A stretch of 64,000 nt of DNA from contig CALVMR010000005.1 in assembly GCA_944346885.1 (NCBI GenBank), positions 30,515-94,514 on the forward strand, given 5' to 3'. The translations under genes were made by a program, and so were the position numbers. Shown one piece after another: positions 33,128-41,590 of this stretch (its first letter is position 1; each line of letters opens with the position of its first letter). The stretch is from an uncultured Clostridia bacterium. GTDB lineage: Bacteria; Bacillota; Clostridia; Christensenellales; Borkfalkiaceae. The notes under the pieces were generated by a model. The model was not told the DNA's origin. It saw nothing but the letters and a program-made list of their open reading frames with translations, and made no database searches.

Positions 33128-34420
33128 TCAGTAGATGTCGTTGAGCGCAAGCTTTATGCGGTTGTTCAGCGCCGTGCACTCCAAATCGATCTCCTCACTG
33201 CTAACTTTTTGCTGCACGAGGTTGGTCAAAAAGGTGCCGAGCTCCGTTTCGATATCCGTCCAAATAGGCGAACCGGGGCGGACGACCGCATCGTCCAGCT
33301 GATCGATGAACACCTGCCACACGTCGCCCGAATAGAACTCGTCTTCCAAAGCGGTAACGGTGGTCGGGATCAGGTTCTGCGGCGTGGAAAACGCCAGCTG
33401 GTAAGTATCGTTTGCAGTGATAAAGGAGACGAAATCCGCCGCCAAAGCGGAATCGGCGTTGTTGGTCACCACGAGGCTGTACAGCCCGATCGTGCCGCCC
33501 GCGGACCCGTTCTCTTCAAACGGGATCGCCGTCGTGTAACCCACTTCCCACTCGTACTGCTCCGAATACTTTTCGTAATCGGCGATCTTCCACGGCCCCA
33601 TTTCGATAAAGCCGATCTTGCCGCTTTCAAACTTCGCCTCCGAAAAGGTCTGCGGGGCGTATTTGCCGAGCTCGGCAAGTTTGTGTGCCGCTTCCTTGCT
33701 TGCGTCGGAGGCAAGCTGCGCCGTTTTCAGGTCGGCGGAGAGAATGCCGTCTCCGCCGCAGCGGTCCACAAACGCAAGGTAGCTCATCGCCGCCATAGAC
33801 GTGTTGCCCGTGCCCGAAGGGAGGGTGATGCCGTAATACGGGTCGTTTGTGGTGGTGCTGTCATTGAGGTCGCAGATATCCGCGCACAGAGCGAGCAGCT
33901 CGTCGTACGTTTCAGGCAGCGTGATGCTGTCCGCCGTGGTGTTTTGCGCCTCGGCGATCAGCGTCTTGTTATAGACGGTGACCAGCACGTTTGCGCTCAT
34001 CGGCAAACCGTACAGCCCGCCTTCGTACAGGTTCGGCTCCCACAAAGAGGGCACGAACTTGCTTTCCAGCTCGTCGCAGCCGTACTGCGAAAGGTCGGCG
34101 ATGTACCCGTAATAGGCGAGCGTTTGCACGTACACGTGATCGACGTACGCGATATCGGGCGCCGAATTGCCGGACATAGCCAGCAGATAGGCGTTGAAGA
34201 AATCCGGCGTAGACTGCCCGATGATGTTGATGGTAACGCCGGGGTTTTCCGCCTCGTAATCCTCTTTTGCCTGGTTGATCGCCTGCATTTCGACGGTGGA
34301 GCCCGGCCACCAGATGGTCAGCTCGCCGTCTCCTCCGCCGCTGCCGCCGCAGCCCGCCAGCGAAACAGCCGCCGCCAGCGAAAGCACAAGGGCGCACAGC
34401 AGAGAAAGCAACTTTTTCAT
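33128..34420 (-). CDS. Extracellular sugar-binding lipoprotein (ABC transporter)
   Basis: 430 residues; GGAGG seven bases before ATG 34420. Signal peptide and lipobox LAGC. LTIWWPGSTVEMQAINQAKE starts the mature domain, as in family 1 extracellular binding proteins (SBP_bac_1); YIADLSQYGCDELESKF and GLYGLPMSANVLVTVYNKTL are typical ligand-cleft segments. It captures an oligosaccharide for the two permeases downstream. Ligand unknown; the neighbourhood suggests a mannose-containing or host-type glycan. Confidence 0.92.
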   Translation of the reverse strand: MKKLLSLLCALVLSLAAAVSLAGCGGSGGGDGELTIWWPGSTVEMQAINQAKEDYEAENPGVTINIIGQSTPDFFNAYLLAMSGNSAPDIAYVDHVYVQTLAYYGYIADLSQYGCDELESKFVPSLWEPNLYEGGLYGLPMSANVLVTVYNKTLIAEAQNTTADSITLPETYDELLALCADICDLNDSTTTNDPYYGITLPSGTGNTSMAAMSYLAFVDRCGGDGILSADLKTAQLASDASKEAAHKLAELGKYAPQTFSEAKFESGKIGFIEMGPWKIADYEKYSEQYEWEVGYTTAIPFEENGSAGGTIGLYSLVVTNNADSALAADFVSFITANDTYQLAFSTPQNLIPTTVTALEDEFYSGDVWQVFIDQLDDAVVRPGSPIWTDIETELGTFLTNLVQQKVSSEEIDLECTALNNRIKLALNDIY

Positions 34421-34470
34421 GGATCGTCCTCCGATGGGATGGTTTTATTTTTCGCGCCTCTCCCCTTCAT

Positions 34471-34498
34471 CCCTCTGCGGGCAGCCGCCCGCAGAGGG
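34471..34498 (-). other. Intercistronic hairpin before the binding-protein gene
   Basis: CCCTCTGCGGGC / GCCCGCAGAGGG with loop AGCC in the 113-nt gap between the Ig-like gene and the solute-binding protein gene. Confidence 0.6.
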
Positions 34499-34533
34499 AT
34501 CCGGAAAGGAGGAGGAAAAGCCTTGCAGACCGC

Positions 34534-37500
34534 TTACGAGAGCGCCGCGTCCGTGATGACGCAGTGCGTGCCTTGGTCGATGCCGATGCGGATCTCGACC
34601 GTCTTCCCCGTATACGCGGAGAGGTCGTACACATACTCGTTGCGGGAGTCATACTTCGGATCCGTCGTATCCAGCGTCACGGTTTCGGTGCCCGCCGTCT
34701 TTTCAACGATGCGCACGGGTTCGCCGTCTACCACGACCGCCACATACAGGACCGGATCGGTTTCACCGCCGCGCACGAACACCCTTGCGCCGAGCGTCAG
34801 CGTCGTAAGCTCGGTCAGATCGACGGTTTTGGAAAGGTACGACCCTGCGCTGTTGAGATCGGCGCCTTCGCCGACGCCCGCGTCGATGCTGCCGTTCACT
34901 TCCCAGCCGGTATAGGCGTCCAAGATGGCGTTTTTATTTGCCCAGCTCGTCACGTTGGCGACGGTGACCGAAACGGTATCCGAAATTTCTCCGTTCTCTT
35001 CCAAGGCGATGGTGATGACGTATGTGCCGAGCACCGCGTTTGCGGCGGGCGTGAACACGCCCTCTTGCAGCGTGTACATCGACTCGTCCGCGCCGTCCGG
35101 CTTTTGCGTTACCGTCATCGTGACCGCCGCCTCCACGGGAACGGTCTCATACGAGAGGGTGTAGCTGTCTCCGGGTTCGATGGTCCGCGCCTCTTCCAGC
35201 GCGGTGACGGACTGCTCGACCGCCGCCACAACGATCTTCGCCTCAAAGGTGACCGTGCCGCCCGCCTGCGCCGCCGCATCCACATACAAGGTGGCGGTGC
35301 CGTTCGCAACGGGGGTGATCACGCCGCCGTTTACCGTAAACACTTCTTCGTTCGAAGAGCGGTACGCAACGCCCTGCGCATCCTGCGCCGCACTGTTGTT
35401 CAGCGCGGGGAACACGCCCCAAGGATAGAGCGAGGACGCCGCCGAAGCGCTGTAAAACGAAGTTTGCGTAAGCGCGATCGTCGTCACTTCGCTCAGCGAA
35501 CCCGCGTAGGTAAGGGTGAGCGGCGCATATTTGCCTTCGCTGTACGAACCCGCCAACTTGTTGGCGCTTACCGTCCAGCCGGTGGCAGCGAGCGAATCGT
35601 GCGCGTACAGGCGCGCATCTTCCGCAACGCCGTCCTCGGCGACGAGGCTGCCTTCGGGCGCTTCCGCTAAGAGACGGATGTTGCCCAGATACAGGTAGGC
35701 GCCCGCAGAGGAATCGGAAGCGTTCGGGTAGGTCCCCGTGCCGTTTTGGAAGCCGCCCGTCATTTCAAAGAGGATGACCACGTCCTTCCCTTGGTACGCG
35801 GAAACGTCTACGGAGACGGTGAACCACTCTTCCTGCTGCGTCCAGCGGCTGGCGACCGTCGTCCAGCCCAGCAGCTCCGCGGCGGACCATTCGCCGCCCT
35901 CTTCGGAAAGCACGCGCACACGGAAGTTGCTGCTTTCCAGATAGCGGTCGTCTCTGTGCCCGTGCACGTTGAACGCGAGCACGCTTGCGTCGCTGCCGAT
36001 CGAAACATAGTTGTAACCGATGTTGACGGGGTTCGTGTTGTTCGCCGTAACGGTATGGCTTTCAAACTGCATCACATCGCCGTCGTAGTTGAACTTCGCG
36101 TTGCCGTGGCTCTTATCCACCAAGTTGAAGATAAAGTTGTGCATCTGCGCGTTGGTGTTCCACGAAGTACGCGTATCCGCCGAAAGCAGCCCGACCGACG
36201 TTTCGGTCACGTTGGTGCCCTCGATCAGGGAATATGCGCCCACGTTTACGGTAAATTCGATGGCGAGATCGGCGTTATCCGTCGGGGTGATCGTCACCGC
36301 GGCGGAGCCGACCGCATTGAACGTAAAGGTGCTGCTGCCCTCGTTCCACACAACGCCCGTTCCGTCCACCGCAACGGTGTACGTCACGACGGAAGCGCCC
36401 TCGTTGAACTGCGGCGCAAAGGTGAGCGCGGGGTCGGTATAGGTGCCGTTTTCATCGTACGATACGGAGAGCTGCGCGCCGTTAAGCGTGCCGCCCGCGC
36501 CGTAATCGATCTCCCTGCCGGAAACCGAGAGGGTGCCCGCAAAGCTCGTAACGGGGGTGTATTCCGTAACGGTGAGCGTAAAGGTATCGCTCGCCTCCGC
36601 GTTGTCGTTGGAAGTGACGGTGATGGTGTACTCGCCGACCGCCGCATCCGGAGAGACCGATACAACGCCGTTGCTGTTGACGGTAACGTCCGTAAGGTTG
36701 CCGTCTTGGGGCGCCGCCGTCACCTCGTAGCTGAGGCTCTTATCCGTTGCGCCCGCAGGCATGACCGACGCCGAAATCGTGTACTGCCCGCCCTGCCCGA
36801 CGGATGCCGCGTCCGGGTTTACCGTAACGCTTTCCACCGCCGCATAGGTGGCGATCTGAATGTTTTTGACGATCGCTTCGATGTTGTCATTGGCTTTGGT
36901 CAGCGCGTACTCGATAACGAGCGCGCCCGTTTTGCCCTTGGCGAAATCGGGGATGTTGTACGTTGCGGTCGTGCCCGTGCCGTCCTCCTCCTTGGCGATC
37001 CAGCCGCCGGAAACATCCGAAACGCTGCCGTCTGCCGCCACAAACACGACGCGATAACTCAAAAAGTCTTTGTTGCCCGTGTTGGTGCCGATGAGGATGG
37101 AGAAGGTCGTTGCCTGCGCGGGCATGTTCACCTTCGCCCACATCAGCGCAATGGTGTTGCCCGTGTTGGCAGCCACGCCCGTAGAACTGTCGATGCGCAT
37201 CTCCGCGTCGATGCCGTACACGCGACCGGGGTCGCCCGCATAGAAGAACTTCTGCCCGCCGTCGCTGCCGTCCGGGTCGCCCGTCGTCTTGTTCATAACG
37301 AGGTTCCAATCCGAATACAGCGAAACCGCTTCTTCCGCGTCCTCCGGGCTCCACGTTGCGGGGAACCCGTCGAAATTCCAGCCGAGTTTATCGCTGGTTT
37401 CGGCGGCTTCGAACGAGGAGGAGAGGATGCCCGTGTACAGCGTATCCTCTACCGTCACCTTGATGGTGATCTCCGCCTCTTCCGCCACGTTGGTGACGGT

Positions 37501-38571
37501 GACGACCGTTTCGCCCGCCGCGTTTGCAGACCAAGTGCCCGCATTCGGGTCGAGCGTAAACACGCCTTCCTCGGAATAGCTGACCTTCCACGTCGTATCC
37601 GAAGCCTCGGCGGGGACCGGCGTAAAGGTGATGGCGTACAGCGAAGCATAGTACGTTACCGTGCCCTCCACGGGAACTTGGTACTGCGTTTTGCCGTCCG
37701 CGCCCGCAGCAACGGCTTCGCCCCTGCCGCTCATGCCGTCCGTCATGTTCCAAGAAGTCCCCTTGGCGGTGACGAACGTATAGTCGTACGCTTCGGAATC
37801 GTCCTCGGTAAGATCGTCGGCAACGATATCCTCCAAGCGCGTATATTCGGTAACGTTTACGCGCAGATAGGTGGCGAATCCGCCCGCCTGCGCCGTGCCG
37901 CGCAGCGCAAAGGTGCCCGTCTGCTCCGTCGAAGCGATGGTCAAAACCGCGCCCGCCTGCGTTGCGGAGATCGCATCCCCGCCCGTGGTGAAGCTGTCGT
38001 CCGCAATTTCGCCCGCCTCCCACGTAAAGGCGTTGTTCGCCCCCGTCGGGCGCACGACGAGATTGTGGCTCGACGTGCTGCTCTCCGCCATCGAAACGAC
38101 GTACGGATCGGAGATCGTGCCCGTGCCGCTGCTCGTATTGGAGATCATGACGCCCGTCACGTCCTCCTCTTCGCCCGGATTCTCGCCCGGATCTTCCGCC
38201 GCCGTAACGGTCACGCGGATCACAAGGTCATGCGCCTTTTCCGCCGCCTCCGACACGGTGAGGGTCGCCTCGCCTTCGGAAACGGCGCTTACGGAGAGCT
38301 GCGTGCCGCTGACGCTGCCCGTCGCCTTTGCCGCATCCGAGCTTTCCACGGAGAAGGAATAATCCGTTAACGTTCCCACGATCAGGGTATACGTCGCGCT
38401 CTTGCCCTCCTCCAACGTAAGGGAATACTCTCCCTGCGCATCCGCCGTCTGCCCGCCGATGCCGATCGTCGCCTTTTCCTCCGTGTCCTTAGACGCGCAG
38501 GCGGCAAACGCAAAGCACGTGCCGAGCAGCAGCGCACAAACGATACAAAGCAATGCTTTTACTCGTTTCAT
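34534..38571 (-). CDS. Giant Ig-like (BIG) repeat lipoprotein
   Basis: 1345 residues from MKRVKALLC, with signal and lipobox FAAC. An ATG four codons upstream (38583) is an alternative start, lying close to AAGGAGG. The rest is a chain of bacterial Ig-like beta-sandwiches (VESVTVNPDAASVGQGGQY near residue 575; VSGTQLSVSAVSEGEATLTV near 80; GDSYTLSYETVPVEAAVTMT near 1130) interspersed with larger beta-rich domains that resemble carbohydrate-binding modules (residues 420-570, 800-1000 and the last 110). No catalytic motif or cell-wall anchor is seen. As first gene of the transporter operon it is probably a surface scaffold or glycan capture protein. Confidence 0.8.
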   Translation of the reverse strand: MKRVKALLCIVCALLLGTCFAFAACASKDTEEKATIGIGGQTADAQGEYSLTLEEGKSATYTLIVGTLTDYSFSVESSDAAKATGSVSGTQLSVSAVSEGEATLTVSEAAEKAHDLVIRVTVTAAEDPGENPGEEEDVTGVMISNTSSGTGTISDPYVVSMAESSTSSHNLVVRPTGANNAFTWEAGEIADDSFTTGGDAISATQAGAVLTIASTEQTGTFALRGTAQAGGFATYLRVNVTEYTRLEDIVADDLTEDDSEAYDYTFVTAKGTSWNMTDGMSGRGEAVAAGADGKTQYQVPVEGTVTYYASLYAITFTPVPAEASDTTWKVSYSEEGVFTLDPNAGTWSANAAGETVVTVTNVAEEAEITIKVTVEDTLYTGILSSSFEAAETSDKLGWNFDGFPATWSPEDAEEAVSLYSDWNLVMNKTTGDPDGSDGGQKFFYAGDPGRVYGIDAEMRIDSSTGVAANTGNTIALMWAKVNMPAQATTFSILIGTNTGNKDFLSYRVVFVAADGSVSDVSGGWIAKEEDGTGTTATYNIPDFAKGKTGALVIEYALTKANDNIEAIVKNIQIATYAAVESVTVNPDAASVGQGGQYTISASVMPAGATDKSLSYEVTAAPQDGNLTDVTVNSNGVVSVSPDAAVGEYTITVTSNDNAEASDTFTLTVTEYTPVTSFAGTLSVSGREIDYGAGGTLNGAQLSVSYDENGTYTDPALTFAPQFNEGASVVTYTVAVDGTGVVWNEGSSTFTFNAVGSAAVTITPTDNADLAIEFTVNVGAYSLIEGTNVTETSVGLLSADTRTSWNTNAQMHNFIFNLVDKSHGNAKFNYDGDVMQFESHTVTANNTNPVNIGYNYVSIGSDASVLAFNVHGHRDDRYLESSNFRVRVLSEEGGEWSAAELLGWTTVASRWTQQEEWFTVSVDVSAYQGKDVVILFEMTGGFQNGTGTYPNASDSSAGAYLYLGNIRLLAEAPEGSLVAEDGVAEDARLYAHDSLAATGWTVSANKLAGSYSEGKYAPLTLTYAGSLSEVTTIALTQTSFYSASAASSLYPWGVFPALNNSAAQDAQGVAYRSSNEEVFTVNGGVITPVANGTATLYVDAAAQAGGTVTFEAKIVVAAVEQSVTALEEARTIEPGDSYTLSYETVPVEAAVTMTVTQKPDGADESMYTLQEGVFTPAANAVLGTYVITIALEENGEISDTVSVTVANVTSWANKNAILDAYTGWEVNGSIDAGVGEGADLNSAGSYLSKTVDLTELTTLTLGARVFVRGGETDPVLYVAVVVDGEPVRIVEKTAGTETVTLDTTDPKYDSRNEYVYDLSAYTGKTVEIRIGIDQGTHCVITDAALS

Positions 38572-38706
38572 GGTCTGCCACATTTCCTCCTTATATTTTT
38601 TAAAATACACCGCGGTACCGTGATAAGCACCTCCGAAAGTTCGTCCGACTTTCGGGGTCCGCTTCGCCGCCGCGGCGGCATTTTTCCGTAAAAACGCTTC
38701 GAAACA

Positions 38707-38720
38707 CAAAAACGGTTTTC
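38707..38720. promoter_or_regulatory. Candidate LacI operator in the leader of the Ig-like gene
   Basis: CAAAAACGGTTTTC, a CG-centred palindrome of LacI type, repeated at 38931 and near 43722-43758. Confidence 0.45.
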
Positions 38721-38930
38721 TAGGGAGAAAACGAAAGCGGAGCATTTTTTGTTGTGTTTTCGGCGTTTTGCGCGCCCTGCGCGCCGAAACGCCCCCATGC
38801 TCCGTTCTGTTTTCCTCGTTTTTGCAGATTTTTTCCGTTAAAGGCACTCTCTTTCGGTTTGCAAACCGAAAGAGACGGCTAGCCGTCTTCCCTGTTTCGC
38901 GCGGTTTCGCGCCGCGCGGCTTACATTTTA

Positions 38931-38981
38931 AGAAAATCGTTTTTCTGATTCTATTGTACCACGGAATGCGCGGCTTGTCAA
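38931..38981 (-). promoter_or_regulatory. Promoter of the transporter operon with overlapping operator
   Basis: Minus strand TTGACA (38981-38976), 17-nt spacer, TACAAT (38958-38953); an A/T-rich tract lies upstream of the -35. The palindrome AGAAAATCGTTTTTCT (38931-38946) covers the predicted start of transcription. The leader to the first gene is about 370 nt and contains no other gene. Confidence 0.7.
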
Positions 38982-39036
38982 TACCTTTTTAAAAAAATTT
39001 TTTATTTTTTCATTTCCTGTTAAATTTTCCCGTTCT

Positions 39037-39062
39037 GCCCCCTGCCGCGCGGCGGCAGGGGC
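39037..39062 (-). terminator. Hairpin after lacI-family gene
   Basis: GCCCCCTGCCGC / GCGGCAGGGGC next to the stop codon. No strong T run follows on the minus strand, so termination may be partial. Confidence 0.45.
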
Positions 39063-39069
39063 AAAGAAC

Positions 39070-40029
39070 TCAAACAACGTAACAATCGGTGCAGATCTGC
39101 TTGATCTCGCTGTCGCCGCCGATCTCTTCGATGAGTATTTTCGTGGCGATCTCGCCGAGTTTGCGGTAATCCTGCCGCGCAAACTTCCAAGGGATGCCCA
39201 GCCCCGCGTTGTCTTCGCCCAGCGAATAGATGACGATATCCCGCAGCGGGTCGAGCCCCGCCGCCTCCGCCGCCTTGTAGATACCGTGCGCCACGGTGCC
39301 GTCGGAAGCGATGAACGCCATGCCCACCTCCAAATACGGGCTTGCCGCGCGCATGCCCTCCTCTTCGGTGCTCTCTTCGGTGTACACGATCTCACGGCGC
39401 ACCCCGCCCACGCCTTCAAACGCCTCGCAAAAACCCTTGGCGCGGTCTGCGGAGATCGTTTTGTTTTCCTCGCTGTTGACCAGGCAGAACTTGCGCACGC
39501 CCTGCATATACAGCCGCCGCGCCACGTCCTTTACCAGCTGTACGTTGTTCACGTCTACATAGCTGATGCGGATCCCGTCGGCGGGGCGCCCGATGAGCAC
39601 GCAGGGGATGCGCTGCTGTTCCAGCTGCGAAATACGGGCGTCGTCGGTCAGCGGCGTCATGACCAGCGCGCCGTCGATGGGCGCCTTATCCCGTTTGAGC
39701 ATCGTTAAAACGGATTCTTTGTCGATCCCGCTGTATATAAGCAGATGCCGCCCGTACTGCGCCGCCGTGCGCAGGCAGGCGATGATGAGGTCGCCGTAAA
39801 ACCCGCGGAACTTTACGTTGCTGTCCTCTTCCAGCACGAGCGCGATGATGTTCGTGTTGCCGCGCGCCAACGTGGAAGCGTAAAAATTCGGCTGAAAGTC
39901 CAGCTCCTTGCAGGCGTCCAAAATTTTTTGTTTGAGCGCGGGGCTGACATATTTTTTGCCCGTAAGCGCGTTTGAAACGGTGGATTTGACCACCCCGCAT
40001 TTTTTTGCCACGTCGTTGATGGTTACCAT
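39070..40029 (-). CDS. LacI-family transcriptional repressor
   Basis: 319 residues from MVTINDVAKKCGVVKSTVSN with GGGGGAAT upstream. The N-terminal LacI helix-turn-helix and hinge (ALTGKKYVSPALKQKILDA) are intact, with the periplasmic-binding-like sensor after residue 60 (ARGNTNIIALVLEED, RISYVDVNNVQLVKDVAR, AFIASDGTVAHGIYKAAEAA). It begins 7 nt after the stop of the GxGYxYP gene, in one operon with GH92. Probable repressor of both glycan operons through palindromes found at their promoters; the inducer is likely the imported sugar. Confidence 0.92.
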   Translation of the reverse strand: MVTINDVAKKCGVVKSTVSNALTGKKYVSPALKQKILDACKELDFQPNFYASTLARGNTNIIALVLEEDSNVKFRGFYGDLIIACLRTAAQYGRHLLIYSGIDKESVLTMLKRDKAPIDGALVMTPLTDDARISQLEQQRIPCVLIGRPADGIRISYVDVNNVQLVKDVARRLYMQGVRKFCLVNSEENKTISADRAKGFCEAFEGVGGVRREIVYTEESTEEEGMRAASPYLEVGMAFIASDGTVAHGIYKAAEAAGLDPLRDIVIYSLGEDNAGLGIPWKFARQDYRKLGEIATKILIEEIGGDSEIKQICTDCYVV

Positions 40030-40036
40030 ATTCCCC

Positions 40037-41590
40037 CTACTCCTTTGCCGGCACGTTTTCACGCACCAGCGCGATCAATTCTTCCGCATAAACGATCTCT
40101 ATATGCGCGCCGAGGCGGGAGAGCACATGATCGACCGCATGCATATCCATCGTCCAAGGGTGCACGTTCAAAACCGTGTACCCCGCTTCGCTGCCGATAT
40201 CCGCCCGCCGCGCGTTGAGCGTGCGCACGACGCCGTCCAGCCACTTCTCGGTAACGCAGGCGGGATCGCAGGAAGGGTGCCACAGCGAAACGCCCACGCT
40301 GACAAACGGTTTGCCGCCCGCCCAAAAGATCTTGCCCTTCCCGCTCTCGTAGCGGTCGGGGTCCAGCTGCCAGATCCCGCCCTCGATCTGCGGCTGCGCC
40401 GCAAACGCCGCCAGCCTGCGCTCGGCGTTGCCGCCGCCCGTATACGCGATGTTATCCAGCAGCGCGAGCACGTGCAGGTCCGCCCGTTTCATCGCCTGCG
40501 CCGTTTCCCGCGCATAGCGGGGAAGCAGCCGTTCGGGGTAGGTCATGCAATTTGTATACCCCGCCCCCGAAACGCCGCACACGAACGTATCCCGCCGCGC
40601 CGCCGCATACGCCTTTGCGAGCGCGGGCGGGCACAGCCGCGCCAGCGAGGGCGGCGCCGTCCAGCTCATTTTATACGGGTATGCGCCCGCCGTACGCTGC
40701 CCGAACAGCCCGCCGCGGCAGAACCCGCGTTCCCACCACTGCACGTTGTCTCCGTCGCTGACGACGACGGCAAGATAATGTTTGCGCGGGTCGGCGCGCA
40801 GCCGCTCCGCGCGGCAGCGCTGCCGCGGCGGCTGCGCCGCCGCGCGGAAAAAACTGTGGTTCAAAGACCAATCGCAGGGGATCAGACGATCGCCGAACGC
40901 GGAGAGCTGCTTTACGAAAGCGAGCTCGTTATCCGTCCAGCCGTATACGGGGATGCAGCGCTGCGCCCAGCCGAGCACTTCGGCGAGGAAAGCGTCGTCT
41001 CTGCCGCACTTGGCGTAAAAGCAAAAGGCGCCGCGGGCGATCGCGTCGTCGCGCAGGTGCGGGCGGTACGCCGCGCCGTCCGTTACTTGGTGCACCAAAC
41101 AGTTTCGCCGCAGCTTTGCGCGGCAGCGCAGCCAAACGGCGCGCTGCCGCTCCGCGTCCGTTCCGCGCACGCACGCGGCGTCGAATGCGATCGGCAGCCC
41201 GTATTTTTGCACGCGCGGCAACAAAGAGCGCGGCACGCCCAGCCAGCCTTCCGCCGCGCAGACGGTCGCCGCCATGTTGACGGAAACATCCCCCGCCGCA
41301 TAGTCGAACACCGCGACCGCGCGCAGCTGCGGCGCAAAGCGATCCAGCGCCTCCTCCAAGCCGATGCGCGGCAGCGGCGCGGAGAGGTAATCGGCATACC
41401 CGTCGGCGTCCAAACACAGCGTTTTTCCGCCGCGGTTGACGGCGCCCTGCAAAAAGACGGCGAGCGCCAGCTCTTCGCCGCCGAGCGCCTGCGCCTCCAA
41501 GAGGTACGCCTCTTTTCCCTTTTGCGCCGCCTGCCCGCCGCCCCGCGCCGCCGCCCGCGCGGCGGGCGGCGTTTTTTGGGCGCCGTTCAC
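40037..41590 (-). CDS. Cytoplasmic GxGYxYP-family protein
   Basis: 517 residues from a GTG start that overlaps the GH92 stop (GTGA). It has no signal peptide, unlike its two paralogues in the locus. Shared features are VVVSDGDNVQWWERGF, GVSGAGYTNCMTYPERLLP, NIAYTGGGNAE, WAGGKPFVSVGVSLWH and YTVLNVHPWTMDMHAVD. The family is thought to be carbohydrate active but no reaction is established. Its position between a GH92 enzyme and LacI suggests intracellular processing of an imported oligosaccharide. Confidence 0.8.
   Translation of the reverse strand: MNGAQKTPPAARAAARGGGQAAQKGKEAYLLEAQALGGEELALAVFLQGAVNRGGKTLCLDADGYADYLSAPLPRIGLEEALDRFAPQLRAVAVFDYAAGDVSVNMAATVCAAEGWLGVPRSLLPRVQKYGLPIAFDAACVRGTDAERQRAVWLRCRAKLRRNCLVHQVTDGAAYRPHLRDDAIARGAFCFYAKCGRDDAFLAEVLGWAQRCIPVYGWTDNELAFVKQLSAFGDRLIPCDWSLNHSFFRAAAQPPRQRCRAERLRADPRKHYLAVVVSDGDNVQWWERGFCRGGLFGQRTAGAYPYKMSWTAPPSLARLCPPALAKAYAAARRDTFVCGVSGAGYTNCMTYPERLLPRYARETAQAMKRADLHVLALLDNIAYTGGGNAERRLAAFAAQPQIEGGIWQLDPDRYESGKGKIFWAGGKPFVSVGVSLWHPSCDPACVTEKWLDGVVRTLNARRADIGSEAGYTVLNVHPWTMDMHAVDHVLSRLGAHIEIVYAEELIALVRENVPAKE

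Noticed and set aside
35746..38370. An 874-codon plus-strand frame
   Set aside because: Shadow of the Ig-like lipoprotein, with no recognisable domain.
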